A stretch of DNA of 64,000 nucleotides. It comes from Alphaproteobacteria bacterium. GTDB taxonomy: Bacteria > Pseudomonadota > Alphaproteobacteria > SHVP01. Of the stretch, positions 44,519 through 54,606 are shown piece by piece. Each line of letters opens with the position of its first letter. The stretch's first letter is position 1. The stretch lies in the NCBI GenBank assembly GCA_040216735.1, contig JAVJOO010000001.1, forward strand, positions 171,978 through 235,977, given 5' to 3'. The notes below the pieces were generated by a model, which was not told where the DNA came from, searched no databases, and worked only from the letters and a program-made list of their open reading frames with translations. Made by a program: the position numbers and the translations under genes.

Positions 44519-45421
44519 TCATGCAGCGAACGCGGCCAGCGCCTTCTGGGCGATATCCGCGCCCCATTCGGGGATCATGTGACCGCCGTCGGCGACCTCG
44601 TAGGGCGGCGGGCAGCGGCGGATCGTCGCCTGCAGTTTGGTCATGGTCGCCGGCCCCATCACCGGATCTTGCATACCCACGGCCATAAAGGTCTGGCCGG
44701 TCCAGTCGTTCTTCCAGAACGCCCGGGCTTGGCGCGAGATCGCGGCGCCGTCGTCGTCGGTCTTTTCCGGCACGATATTGGGAAAGCGGCGCAGCACGCC
44801 CTTATAGGTCTTGTCGGGGAACGGCGCGCCGTAGGCATCGTATTCCGCGGCGCTCAGATGGGGCGCCATCCGGGTGAACAGCTTGGGCACGTTGAGGTCT
44901 TCCTGCGTGTTCGACCAGTCGCGCCAGGCCACAAACCCTTTGCTGAGCGGCTCGTCGCCGGTGGCCAGCGCAGTGTTCATCACCAACAACCCGCCAAAGC
45001 GCTCGGGCATCTCCATCGGCAGGGTCAAGCCGAGCAGACCGCCCCAGTCTTGGCACACCAAGACGATGTTCCTAAGGTCGAGCCGCTTGATGAACGCGAG
45101 CAAGACATCGCGGTGATAGGAGAAGGTATGCACCGCGTCATCGACCGGCTTGTCGGACTTGCCGAAACCCGGCAGGTCGGGCGCCACCGCGCGGTGGCCA
45201 GCCTGGGTAAAGACCGGGATCATCTTGCGATACAGGTACGACCACGATGGATTGCCGTGTAGGCACAGGAAAACCCGGTCGGCCCCGGCCGGCCCTTCGT
45301 CGAGATAGTGCAGGCGGACGCCCTCGATTCCGGCCAGATCGTCGAGGTAATGCGGCGCAAAGGGATAACCCGGCAGGTCGGCAAATCGGGCATCGGGGGT
45401 CCGCAGGACGTCGGGGTTCAT
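44519..45421 (-). CDS. dhmA: Haloalkane dehalogenase (HLD-I-like)
   Basis: 300 residues from ATG 45421. Alpha/beta-hydrolase with the dehalogenase signature: HGNPSW (55-60) with a halide-binding Trp/Asn candidate, nucleophile Asp 125 in VCQDWGG followed by halide-stabilising Trp 126, catalytic acid in GMQDPVMGP and His in DGGHMIPEWG near the end. An Asp rather than Ser nucleophile excludes an ordinary esterase. It would release halide and an alcohol from haloalkanes. A family with fluoroacetate dehalogenase-like activity is an alternative but lacks the typical motifs here. Confidence 0.85.
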   Translation of the reverse strand: MNPDVLRTPDARFADLPGYPFAPHYLDDLAGIEGVRLHYLDEGPAGADRVFLCLHGNPSWSYLYRKMIPVFTQAGHRAVAPDLPGFGKSDKPVDDAVHTFSYHRDVLLAFIKRLDLRNIVLVCQDWGGLLGLTLPMEMPERFGGLLVMNTALATGDEPLSKGFVAWRDWSNTQEDLNVPKLFTRMAPHLSAAEYDAYGAPFPDKTYKGVLRRFPNIVPEKTDDDGAAISRQARAFWKNDWTGQTFMAVGMQDPVMGPATMTKLQATIRRCPPPYEVADGGHMIPEWGADIAQKALAAFAA

Positions 45422-45534
45422 GGGCTCTCCACAGTGTGATGGGACGGCACTTTGCACCGCCGCGGGGACCGGCAGTATAGAGGGGACTGGTGGAATCGGC
45501 CCAGCCTCCGAGGCTGTCTGTTGTTTTGCCCTGA

Positions 45535-45552
45535 AATTGCCTAGAATTGCCT
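45535..45552 (+). promoter_or_regulatory. Tandem 10-bp repeat upstream of type I secretion operon
   Basis: AATTGCCT occurs at 45535-45542 and 45545-45552, exactly one helical turn apart, with a partial third element (TTGCCCTGAA) just upstream. It lies in the AT-richer part of the 166-bp gap before the ATG at 45588, where a promoter or operator is expected. Function inferred from position and spacing. Confidence 0.45.
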
Positions 45553-45587
45553 GAATAATCTGCGGTTTAGGACAATAAAGTAACACG

Positions 45588-47927
45588 ATGTCTGAAGTAG
45601 GCGAGGAAGTCGACAAGCACGAGTGGCTCAAGGATCTCTTGAAGCCGCTGCGCTCGAGCTACCGCGAAGTCTTCCTGATGTCGCTGTTCATCAACCTGCT
45701 CGCGCTGGCAGTACCGATCTTCACGATGCAGACCTACGACCGGGTGATCAACTCGGAAGGGCTGGTAACCCTGCAAGGTTTCGTCATCGGCATGATTTGC
45801 GTCATCGCCTTCGACCTCATCCTCAAACAAACCCGCAGCCGCCTGATGCAGCGCACCGCGCTCCGCATCGACGTCTCGCTCGGCAACAAACTCTTCAACA
45901 AGATCCTCTCGGTGCCGCTGCCGGTCCTGGAGAACCGGGTGACCTCGTTCTGGACCGCGTTGTTCCGCGACGTCGAGGTTGTGCGCAACACCCGCTCAGG
46001 CCCCTCGGCGGTGCTGATTACCGACCTGCCCTTTGCGATCTTCTTCTTGGTCTTGGTCTCGATCGTCGCCACCCCGATCATGTGGGTACCGCTGATTATC
46101 CTGCCGACCTTCCTGGTGTTGGGCTGGCGCTCGGCGGCGACGCTTACCGCCGCCAACGCGGCCGAACGCAAAACCGGCTACGACCGCGACGCGATGGTCG
46201 CCGAAATGATCGCGGGCCGCACCACGGTCAAGGCGCTGGCCCTCGAGGAATCGATTCGCCCGCTATGGGAAGACAAGCACGCCGCCACCATCGAGGATTC
46301 GATGCACCGCGGCCGCAAGTCCGACACCTTCGGCAACTACGGCGCCTCACTCACCACCATCACCACCGTCGCGATGACCTCGGCCGGCGCCATCGCCATC
46401 ATCAACCAAGACATGACGATGGGCTCGCTGATCGCGGCCAACATGCTGATGGGCCGCATCCTCGGCCCGTTCAATCAGCTCGTCGGGTCGTGGCGCAACT
46501 ACGCCTCCTACCGCCAGGCGGTAAACCGGCTCAGCGAAATCTTCGTCGTGCGCGACGACCGCCAAGAGGTCGAAGTCGAACTGGGCCGCCCCGAAGGCCA
46601 GATCACGCTGGAAAACGTCACCTTCGGCTATAGCGAAGAAGCCCAGCCCACAATCAACGACGTCAAGCTCCAGATCCGCCCCAACTCGTTCATCGCCGTG
46701 ATGGGGCCGAACGGCTCGGGCAAGACCACGCTGATCAAATTGATCCTCGGCCTTTACAAGCCGCAAAAGGGGCGCGTCCTGCTCGACGGCGCCGACATGT
46801 CGCAGTTCACCCGCCGGGAACTGGCGAAGTGGTTCGGCTACGTGCCGCAGGAAATTTTCCTCTTCAACGGCTCGATTCGCGAGAACATCGCCAAAGCCAA
46901 TCCCGAGGCCAGCGACGACGACGTGATCCGCGCCGCCAAGATGGCCGGGGTCCATCCGTTCCTGATCGATCTGCCCGACGGCTACTCGACCGACATCGGC
47001 GAAGCCGGCCGGCTGCTCCCAGGCGGCCTGCGCCAGCGCCTCGCGATCGCCCGCGCGTTCCTGGCCGATCCGCCGATCCTGATCATGGACGAACCCTCCA
47101 GCAACCTCGACCGCGAGGGCGAGGCTGAACTGGTCCGTCTGCTGCAAACCCTGGCCCGCGACCACACCGTGCTGGTCATCACCCACAGTCAAAACCTGCT
47201 GCAATCGGCCGGACAAATCCTGGTCATGCAAAAGGGCAAGATCGTCAAAGCGGGTCCGCCCAAGGAAGTCTTGGCCGATCTGGTGCGCAAGCCCCAGGCG
47301 GAAAAACCCGCCACCGGCCGCACCGCCCCCGCACCGCGCCGCCCGCGCGAGGCCGGCGGCCCGCGCCGCGAGCCCGCCGCCGCCCCGCCGCCTGCCGAGA
47401 ACGCCGCACCGGCCGAGCGCGAGCCCATCCCGCCGAAGCGCGCCGCCCCGTCGCGCCGCCCGCCGCCACCGTCGCCCGCACCGGCAGACGACGTCGATCT
47501 CGAGATCATCGGCGAAGAACCGCCCGCCGCCGCTCCGCCCCCAGCGGACGAACCGAAAGCGGCCCCACGCCCGGCCGTCGCGCGGAAACCCGCCACTGTC
47601 AGAAAGCCCGCCCCGGCCGCGCCCCCGGCGCCCGCCGCGGAGACCAGCAACGTGCGCGAACTGCGGCCCAACGCCAACCGGGTCCGCAAGGTCACCACCG
47701 CTGGCAAACGCCAGGACCAGGAGGTCCCCGCCGCCGCTAAACCTTCTCAAGCCAAACCGGCCCAAGCCAAGCCTGTTCAAGCCAAACCCGTTCAGGCCAA
47801 GCCCGCCCCGGCCGCTCAAAAATCCCAACGCCCCGCGGCGGCACCGGCCAAACCGGCCGCGCCGCTCGACGCCGCGGCGCGCCGCCGGCTGGCCCAGCGT
47901 AAGCAAGCCGAGAGGAACCGCGCATGA
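45588..47927 (+). CDS. Type I secretion ABC transporter (LapB/HlyB-like) with long Pro/Ala/Lys-rich tail
   Basis: 779 residues. The membrane domain spans about 30-310; no N-terminal peptidase or C39-like domain is present, unlike LapB and HlyB. The ATPase domain has Walker A GPNGSGKT (373-380), signature LPGGLRQR (477-484, a variant of LSGGQ), Walker B ILIMDEP (497-503) and His 533. After residue 570 comes an unusual tail of about 210 residues rich in Pro, Ala, Arg and Lys, with tandem QAKPA/QAKPV units near 725-750. It overlaps the membrane fusion protein gene (ATGA) and probably exports the RTX adhesin encoded at 57793-64000. Confidence 0.88.
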   Translation: MSEVGEEVDKHEWLKDLLKPLRSSYREVFLMSLFINLLALAVPIFTMQTYDRVINSEGLVTLQGFVIGMICVIAFDLILKQTRSRLMQRTALRIDVSLGNKLFNKILSVPLPVLENRVTSFWTALFRDVEVVRNTRSGPSAVLITDLPFAIFFLVLVSIVATPIMWVPLIILPTFLVLGWRSAATLTAANAAERKTGYDRDAMVAEMIAGRTTVKALALEESIRPLWEDKHAATIEDSMHRGRKSDTFGNYGASLTTITTVAMTSAGAIAIINQDMTMGSLIAANMLMGRILGPFNQLVGSWRNYASYRQAVNRLSEIFVVRDDRQEVEVELGRPEGQITLENVTFGYSEEAQPTINDVKLQIRPNSFIAVMGPNGSGKTTLIKLILGLYKPQKGRVLLDGADMSQFTRRELAKWFGYVPQEIFLFNGSIRENIAKANPEASDDDVIRAAKMAGVHPFLIDLPDGYSTDIGEAGRLLPGGLRQRLAIARAFLADPPILIMDEPSSNLDREGEAELVRLLQTLARDHTVLVITHSQNLLQSAGQILVMQKGKIVKAGPPKEVLADLVRKPQAEKPATGRTAPAPRRPREAGGPRREPAAAPPPAENAAPAEREPIPPKRAAPSRRPPPPSPAPADDVDLEIIGEEPPAAAPPPADEPKAAPRPAVARKPATVRKPAPAAPPAPAAETSNVRELRPNANRVRKVTTAGKRQDQEVPAAAKPSQAKPAQAKPVQAKPVQAKPAPAAQKSQRPAAAPAKPAAPLDAAARRRLAQRKQAERNRA

Positions 47928-49213
47928 GCAAGCTCGACGACCTGCTGGAACGCAACCCGGTGCCGGGTTGGCGCGTCATCGCCTATCTGATCATCCTTCT
48001 GCTGACCGGCGGCATCGTGTGGTCCTACTTCACCCAACTCGAAGAAGTCGCCGTGGCCCAAGGCGTCGTCGTCCCGGCCGGCCAAATCAAAAACATCCAG
48101 CATCTCGAAGGCGGGATCATCCAGGCGATCAACGTCAGTTCCGGCGACCGGGTCACCGAGGGCCAGGAACTCCTGCAACTCGTGCTGGGCACGCAAAACC
48201 TCAACCGCGAAGAGGTCCAGGCCAGGATCGACGGCCTATTGCTGCAACGCGCCCGCTTCGAAGCCGAAGCCAACGGTACGGACCTGCGCCTACCGCTCGA
48301 CATCGCCGCGCGCCAGCGCGACATCGCCAACTCCGAACGCCGGACCTACGCCGGCCGCCGCAGCGAGCTTGAAAGCACCCTGCGCGGTCTCGAAGGCCAG
48401 GTGAAGGAGCGCGACCTCGAAGTTCAGGAATTCCAAGCCCAGCAAGGGTCGCTCGAACGCGAGCTCGGCCGCCTCGGCGAGAAATTCAAGATTTCGCAAG
48501 GCCTGCTCAAGGACGGACTGACCACGCGGGTCGAACACCTCGAAATCGAACAGGAAATCGAAAAACTCAAGGGCCAGATCGAGGTGATCGAGGTCGCGGT
48601 TCCCCGCACCCGCGCCGCACTCGAAGGGGCGCGCGAACGGCTCAAGGAAGAACGCCTGAAATTCCAGAGCGGCGCCAACGCCGAACTCGGCCGTATCGAC
48701 CAAGAACTCGCCCGGGCCCGCGAACAACTCCAACAGGCATCGCGCCAGGCCGACCGTACCGTCATCACCAGCCCGATCGACGGCGTCATCAAGAAGCTCA
48801 ACGTCAATACGCTCGGCGGCGTGGTTCAGCCGGGTGAAATCATCATGGAGATCGTCCCTTCGGGCCAAGCGCTTCTGATCGAAGCCAAGCTCGACCCCAA
48901 GGAACGCGGTTTTATCGAAGAGGGCCTTACCGCCCTGGTCAAGGTGTCGACCTACGACTTCGTCCGCTACGGCGGTTTGGACGGCACGGTCACCCAGATC
49001 GCGCCCGACGCCACGGTCGACGACAAAGGCAACTCGTTTTACAAGGTGGTCGTCGAGACCGACAAAAACTACCTCGGCTCGTCGGAAAGCGAATTCCCGA
49101 TTCTGCCGGGCATGGTCGCGTCGGTCGATATCAAGACCGGCACCCGGTCGGTCGCCGAATTTATCGTCCGGCCAGTCTTGAAGCTGCGCTCCGAGGGCTT
49201 CCGCGAACGCTAG
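47924..49213 (+). CDS. HlyD-family membrane fusion protein (LapC-like)
   Basis: 429 residues. One N-terminal membrane helix at about 17-36, a biotinyl-lipoyl half motif GQIKNIQHLEGGIIQAINVSSGDRV near 61, a long coiled-coil region at about 110-275, the second lipoyl half SPIDGVIKKLNVNTLGGVVQPGE near 285, and a C-terminal beta-barrel part. It bridges the ABC transporter and the TolC-like channel. Co-translated with the ABC gene. Ends 3 bp before the convergent cyclase gene. Confidence 0.93.
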   Translation: MSKLDDLLERNPVPGWRVIAYLIILLLTGGIVWSYFTQLEEVAVAQGVVVPAGQIKNIQHLEGGIIQAINVSSGDRVTEGQELLQLVLGTQNLNREEVQARIDGLLLQRARFEAEANGTDLRLPLDIAARQRDIANSERRTYAGRRSELESTLRGLEGQVKERDLEVQEFQAQQGSLERELGRLGEKFKISQGLLKDGLTTRVEHLEIEQEIEKLKGQIEVIEVAVPRTRAALEGARERLKEERLKFQSGANAELGRIDQELARAREQLQQASRQADRTVITSPIDGVIKKLNVNTLGGVVQPGEIIMEIVPSGQALLIEAKLDPKERGFIEEGLTALVKVSTYDFVRYGGLDGTVTQIAPDATVDDKGNSFYKVVVETDKNYLGSSESEFPILPGMVASVDIKTGTRSVAEFIVRPVLKLRSEGFRER

Positions 49214-49216
49214 ACC

Positions 49217-51652
49217 TTACTTCGAGGTCGCGACGAACACGCCGTCCCAATCCGGCGGCGGCGGATCCCATTTGTACAGCGCCAGTCGCTCGCTATAGAG
49301 CTGGTACAACACGCTCAAATCGATGCCTGCCGCGTTGGCCAGTTCGTTGCACTGCGGCAACATCGCTTCGGCGTCATCCCACTTCTGCGACCGGTAGATC
49401 CGCAGCATTTCGTCGTGCTTGTCGATCAACGCGAGATAGGGCGCACTTTCCTTCATCGCCGCGTCGCCCAGGAGCGCGAAGATCCTCACCGCCTCGGCCT
49501 TCCCCTTCACCGCGATTAGATCGAGCTCGATTGTCGCGAAGGCCGGCGCCTCCTGGTGGGTGATCTCGCCGATGACGATGTTCACGCCATAATTCTTCGA
49601 TTGCCCTTCAAGCCGAGACGCGAGGTTCACTGCATCGCCCAGCACCGAATAGTCGAAGCGCTTTTCGGACCCCATGTTGCCGACGACGCATTCGCCGGTA
49701 TTGATCCCGGCCCCGATCTTGATCGGGTGGAACTGGCGCCCCTCGGCCACCGCCTCGGCTTCTATCGCCCTATTGAGTTCGGGTAGGAACGTAAACATCG
49801 CGAGCGCCGATTCGCAGGCGTGTGCGGCGTGTGCGGCATCGTCGAGCGGCGCGTTCCAAAACGCCATGATGCAATCGCCCATGTACTTATCGATGGTTCC
49901 CTGGCGGTCCATGATGATGTCGGTCATCGGCGTCAGGAACTTGTTGATCAGCTTGGTCAACCCCTGCGGATCGGTCTTGAACGTCTCCGAGATCGCGGTA
50001 AAGCCGCGAATGTCGCAAAACAGGAACGTCATGCTCTTCATCTCTCCGCCGAGCTGGAGCCGGTCGGGATCGTCGGCGAGTTGCTCGACCAGGGCGGGCG
50101 ACAGGTATTGCGAAAACGCGCCGCGCACCTGGCGGCGTTCGGCAGCGGTGCGTGAATAACTCGAAAATGTCAGCACCGAATAGAGAATGAGAATCGTCAC
50201 GGCAAAGAACGAAAAGTCGACCAGGGCCCTGCCCGGCAGGGTCAAGAAACCGGCGTCGAACCCGGCGAATGAGAACCACGAAAACGCCGCTAGCACGCCG
50301 ACCACGGCCGCGACCAACCCCAACGACCAAACCGCGCCGATCATCGGCAGGAACACGATCAGCAGCAGCCCCGCAACGATCACCGCCGTCAGTTCACCGT
50401 CGAGCGCGTTGGCCGGCCGCACCAAGGGCGTGCGAAACCAGATGGTCTCGATCATGTTCGAATGGACCTCGACCCCGGGCAGGTTGTTCGAGATCGGCGT
50501 CGCCCGGATATCGCGCAATCCGGCGGCGGAAGTGCCAATCAGTACGAACTTGTTTTGAAACCGTTCCGGCGCCAGCGTTTCGTTCAAAACATCCTTGGCC
50601 GAGACGTAAAGGTCGCCGGTAATTTCGCCGGGCTTGGCGTAGTAGACCCAGATTTCGCCGTCGCGCGTCGTCGGAATCGAGAAATCCTTGGTCAACGACA
50701 CCTCGGCGATCCCGAGCTCGTTCGAAACCACGAAGAACGGCCGCTTCGGATCGCCGGTCGCGACACGGTACATTTCGACCACCAGCGAGGGATAGATCTT
50801 CTGCTGGGTCTTGCCGTCCGGGCGTTCGACCTGGACCCGCAGGATCGCCGGCGCGCGCCGGACGATCCCGTCCGCGTCCGGTGCGACATTGATCATGCCC
50901 AAACCGGGGCTCGCGGTCTCAAGCGTTTCGTAATTGCGCACGGCATTACGAAAGGCGCCGCGGATGAACGTTTCAGGGCGTTCGCCGCGCCGCGCCATCG
51001 GCGGCCCCTTGGGCAAATCGCCCGTGGCGTTCTCGGCATTGTTGGCAACCTGCCCCAGCACCACGCGGCTGCGCTGCAATTCACCGGCGAAGACATCGTC
51101 GTTGCTGGGCAGCGCCTTGAGTTGCGCCAGGACCTCGTCGCTCAAGCCCCGGCTCGCGGCACGCAGCGCCACCAGATTCGGCGACAGGCGGTCCTGTTCG
51201 GCAAACACAACGTCGAAGCCTACCGCCAACGCCCCGGACTTCATCAAGAAGACCACCATCTTGGCCAGCTCGTCGCGCGGCCACGGCCACTGGCCGATTT
51301 CCCCGAGACTGGCCTCATCGATGTCGACGATGACCACGGGCCGCTCGTGGCCCTCGGGCGTCGTGCGCGGAATTTGCCGCTGGTAGAAATCGAAGACCGC
51401 ATTGCGCAGCGGCAGCAGCGTGGCATTGCGGGTCCGGTCGAGGAAGGTCGCCGATCCCGGCACCAGTTCCGAGGCCTGGACCACGCCGATCGCGATCAGG
51501 ATCACCAGCGAGACGAAGCGACCGCCGCCCCACCACGACAGGAAGCGCCGCCAAAAGGGCCGCCCGCGCCGCTTCGCCCTCGGCTTCTGGCCCGGGGCGG
51601 GCGCCGCCGGGCCGGGGGCCGCCGGGGCTTGGTCGACCGTCGTCTCGCTCAT
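49217..51652 (-). CDS. CHASE2-domain class III adenylate/guanylate cyclase
   Basis: 811 residues. Pro/Ala-rich cytoplasmic start, TM1 at about 46-62, periplasmic CHASE2 domain at about 70-400 (DIDEASLGEIGQWPWPRDELAKMV), three further membrane helices at about 410-500, then a class III cyclase domain with metal Asp 547 (FCDIRGFTAISE) and Asp 593 (KYMGDCIMAFW) and the dimer-loop NTGECVVGNMGSEKRFDYSVLGDAVNLASRLEG. All key residues for catalysis look intact; Lys 589 suggests ATP rather than GTP. It splits the secretion genes (ABC-HlyD on one side, TolC on the other) and may report an envelope signal to that locus via cAMP. Confidence 0.9.
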   Translation of the reverse strand: MSETTVDQAPAAPGPAAPAPGQKPRAKRRGRPFWRRFLSWWGGGRFVSLVILIAIGVVQASELVPGSATFLDRTRNATLLPLRNAVFDFYQRQIPRTTPEGHERPVVIVDIDEASLGEIGQWPWPRDELAKMVVFLMKSGALAVGFDVVFAEQDRLSPNLVALRAASRGLSDEVLAQLKALPSNDDVFAGELQRSRVVLGQVANNAENATGDLPKGPPMARRGERPETFIRGAFRNAVRNYETLETASPGLGMINVAPDADGIVRRAPAILRVQVERPDGKTQQKIYPSLVVEMYRVATGDPKRPFFVVSNELGIAEVSLTKDFSIPTTRDGEIWVYYAKPGEITGDLYVSAKDVLNETLAPERFQNKFVLIGTSAAGLRDIRATPISNNLPGVEVHSNMIETIWFRTPLVRPANALDGELTAVIVAGLLLIVFLPMIGAVWSLGLVAAVVGVLAAFSWFSFAGFDAGFLTLPGRALVDFSFFAVTILILYSVLTFSSYSRTAAERRQVRGAFSQYLSPALVEQLADDPDRLQLGGEMKSMTFLFCDIRGFTAISETFKTDPQGLTKLINKFLTPMTDIIMDRQGTIDKYMGDCIMAFWNAPLDDAAHAAHACESALAMFTFLPELNRAIEAEAVAEGRQFHPIKIGAGINTGECVVGNMGSEKRFDYSVLGDAVNLASRLEGQSKNYGVNIVIGEITHQEAPAFATIELDLIAVKGKAEAVRIFALLGDAAMKESAPYLALIDKHDEMLRIYRSQKWDDAEAMLPQCNELANAAGIDLSVLYQLYSERLALYKWDPPPPDWDGVFVATSK

Positions 51653-51793
51653 GGCACGTCACGCATGGACCCGAGCATAGGGCCGCACCCGGACCCCTGC
51701 AAAGTCCAATTTTGTAGATAGTTCAACCGGTTAGGGGAACGCCGGGGCGGCACCGCCGGCGCCGGGTCGACCGTCGAACCAAACTCGGGTTAT

Positions 51794-51830
51794 CTTAAGG
51801 CAGTTCGTGATAAACAGGCCTTAAGGCCTG
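51794..51830 (+). promoter_or_regulatory. Palindromic element directly before the TolC-like gene
   Basis: A perfect 16-bp palindrome CAGGCCTTAAGGCCTG lies at 51815-51830, ending 3 bp before the ATG at 51834. A second copy of its core CTTAAGGC is at 51794-51801, 26 bp upstream of the copy in the palindrome. It covers the place of the ribosome-binding site, so it could be an operator or an mRNA hairpin controlling translation. Function inferred. Confidence 0.5.
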
Positions 51831-53679
51831 GGAATGAAACGGGTTTCGGTCGGAATGCTTGTGGGCCAGCACAACGCCGTACGGATGCTCGCCGCCGTCT
51901 TGACAGTGGCGGCGCTAGGCATGACTGCGCCGGCGCGGGCGGTGACGCTAGAAGAAGCCCTGAGCGATCTTGCGGGCACCCATCCCGCGATCCGCACCGA
52001 CGAGGAGCGCGTCAATTCCGCCGATCAGCGGTTGCGCGGCACCAAGGCGTTCTTCCTGCCCACGGTCAGCCTGACCGGCGACTACGGCTACGAGCGGATC
52101 GATTCGCCGACCCGCCGCTCGACGCGCGGCAAGCCCGCGAAGGAACTGCGCGAATCGATGACGCTCAACCTGCGTCAAAATCTGTTCGACGGTTTCCAAA
52201 AGAATTTCGAACGGCGCGGCGCGGTCGAAGACAAGGCCGCCGCCGTCGACTTCTTGGAAAACACCGAACAAAGCACCCTGTTCCAGGGCGCCAGCGCGTT
52301 CATCGACGTCGTCCGCCAAAACGAACTGATCCAACTCGTCCGCCAGATCGAAGTCCGCGCCCAACGCCAAGTCGATCTCGAAAACGACCGCGTGCGCGCC
52401 GGGCAGGGTCTTGCCGCCGACGTCCTGCTCGCCCGCCAGCGCCTGCAGCGGGCGCGCGAACGACGGGTCGTGTTCAACGGCAGTTTGCAGGATTCCTTTA
52501 CCCGGTATCGGCAGTTGTTCGGCGAATTCCCCGACCCGGTCAACATGGAAACCCCGGTGCCGCCGATCGACCTGCTGCCGACGTCGCTGGACGAGGCGTT
52601 GCGCATCGCGCGGCGCAGCCACCCGCTCATCGCCAACGCCAACAATTTGGTCGATGCCGCGCGAGCGCGCCAGCATTCGGCGCAGTCCAATCTGTTCCCC
52701 CGCGTCGACCTCGTCGGACGCGCCAATTTCGAAAGCGACCTCAACGACACGCCGGGTGTGCGACGCGACGCGTCGGTCTTGGTGCAAGCGACGTGGGATC
52801 TCTTCACCGGGTTTTCGGTCCAGTCCAACATCGCGGTTTCGGCCTTCGACCATGCCGCCAACCTGAGCAACCTCCATCTCACCGGCCTGCGCATCGACGA
52901 AGAGGTGCGCTTTTCCTGGCAAGCCCTCAAGACCGGGTGCGAGCGGCGCTTCTTGCTCGAAAACGCGCTGGAGATTTCGCTCTTGGTGCTCGATCAACGC
53001 CGTACCCTGCAAGCGGCCGGCCGCGAAACCGCTTTGCGCGTGCTCGACGCCGAAACCGAAGTCACCGACGCGCAAATCAACCTCGCGGCGGCGGTCTTCA
53101 CCGAGATGACGACGGTCTACCGCGCGGTTCTGTCCATCGGCCGCCTCGACGTTGGCACGTTGAACGATGCCGCGGCCTTTGCCCGCTCCAGCGAAGCGAC
53201 GCCGACGATGATCGATTGGTGCCGTCAGTATGCCAATCTGGAACTGCGCCAGGATGCGCCGCTGCCGACAGCGGCCGACGCGGCCCGCGCCGCCGACCCG
53301 TTCGCCTTCCGCGGCGACGACCTCGGAACCGACGCGACATCCGACAACCCCTTCGCCCAATCGGACACTGGCGCGACCGACACCGATCCCTTCGCCGGTT
53401 CGGACGACACCGACGAGAATCCCTTCGCCTCGATCATCGACAACGAGGATGCGCCCGAACCCGACGCCGGGGCTGGCCTCACCCCGCTGTTCGACGATGA
53501 CACCGACGTGATCTTTGAGGACACCGACACCCTTGACGCGGGAACCGAGGATCGCGATGTATCCCCCGAGCCCCCGGCGGGGCTCGCGCTCGGCGACGAC
53601 CGTACCCTGTCGGCGCCCGCCGAGTCGGCCCGGGATCCCACCCTCGGGGCCCAGGAGTTCTTCGATTTCGATGCGGACG

Positions 53680-54576
<897 letters not shown>

Positions 54577-54606
54577 CGCGCACGCCGCCACAGCCCTAAG
54601 CCGGGC

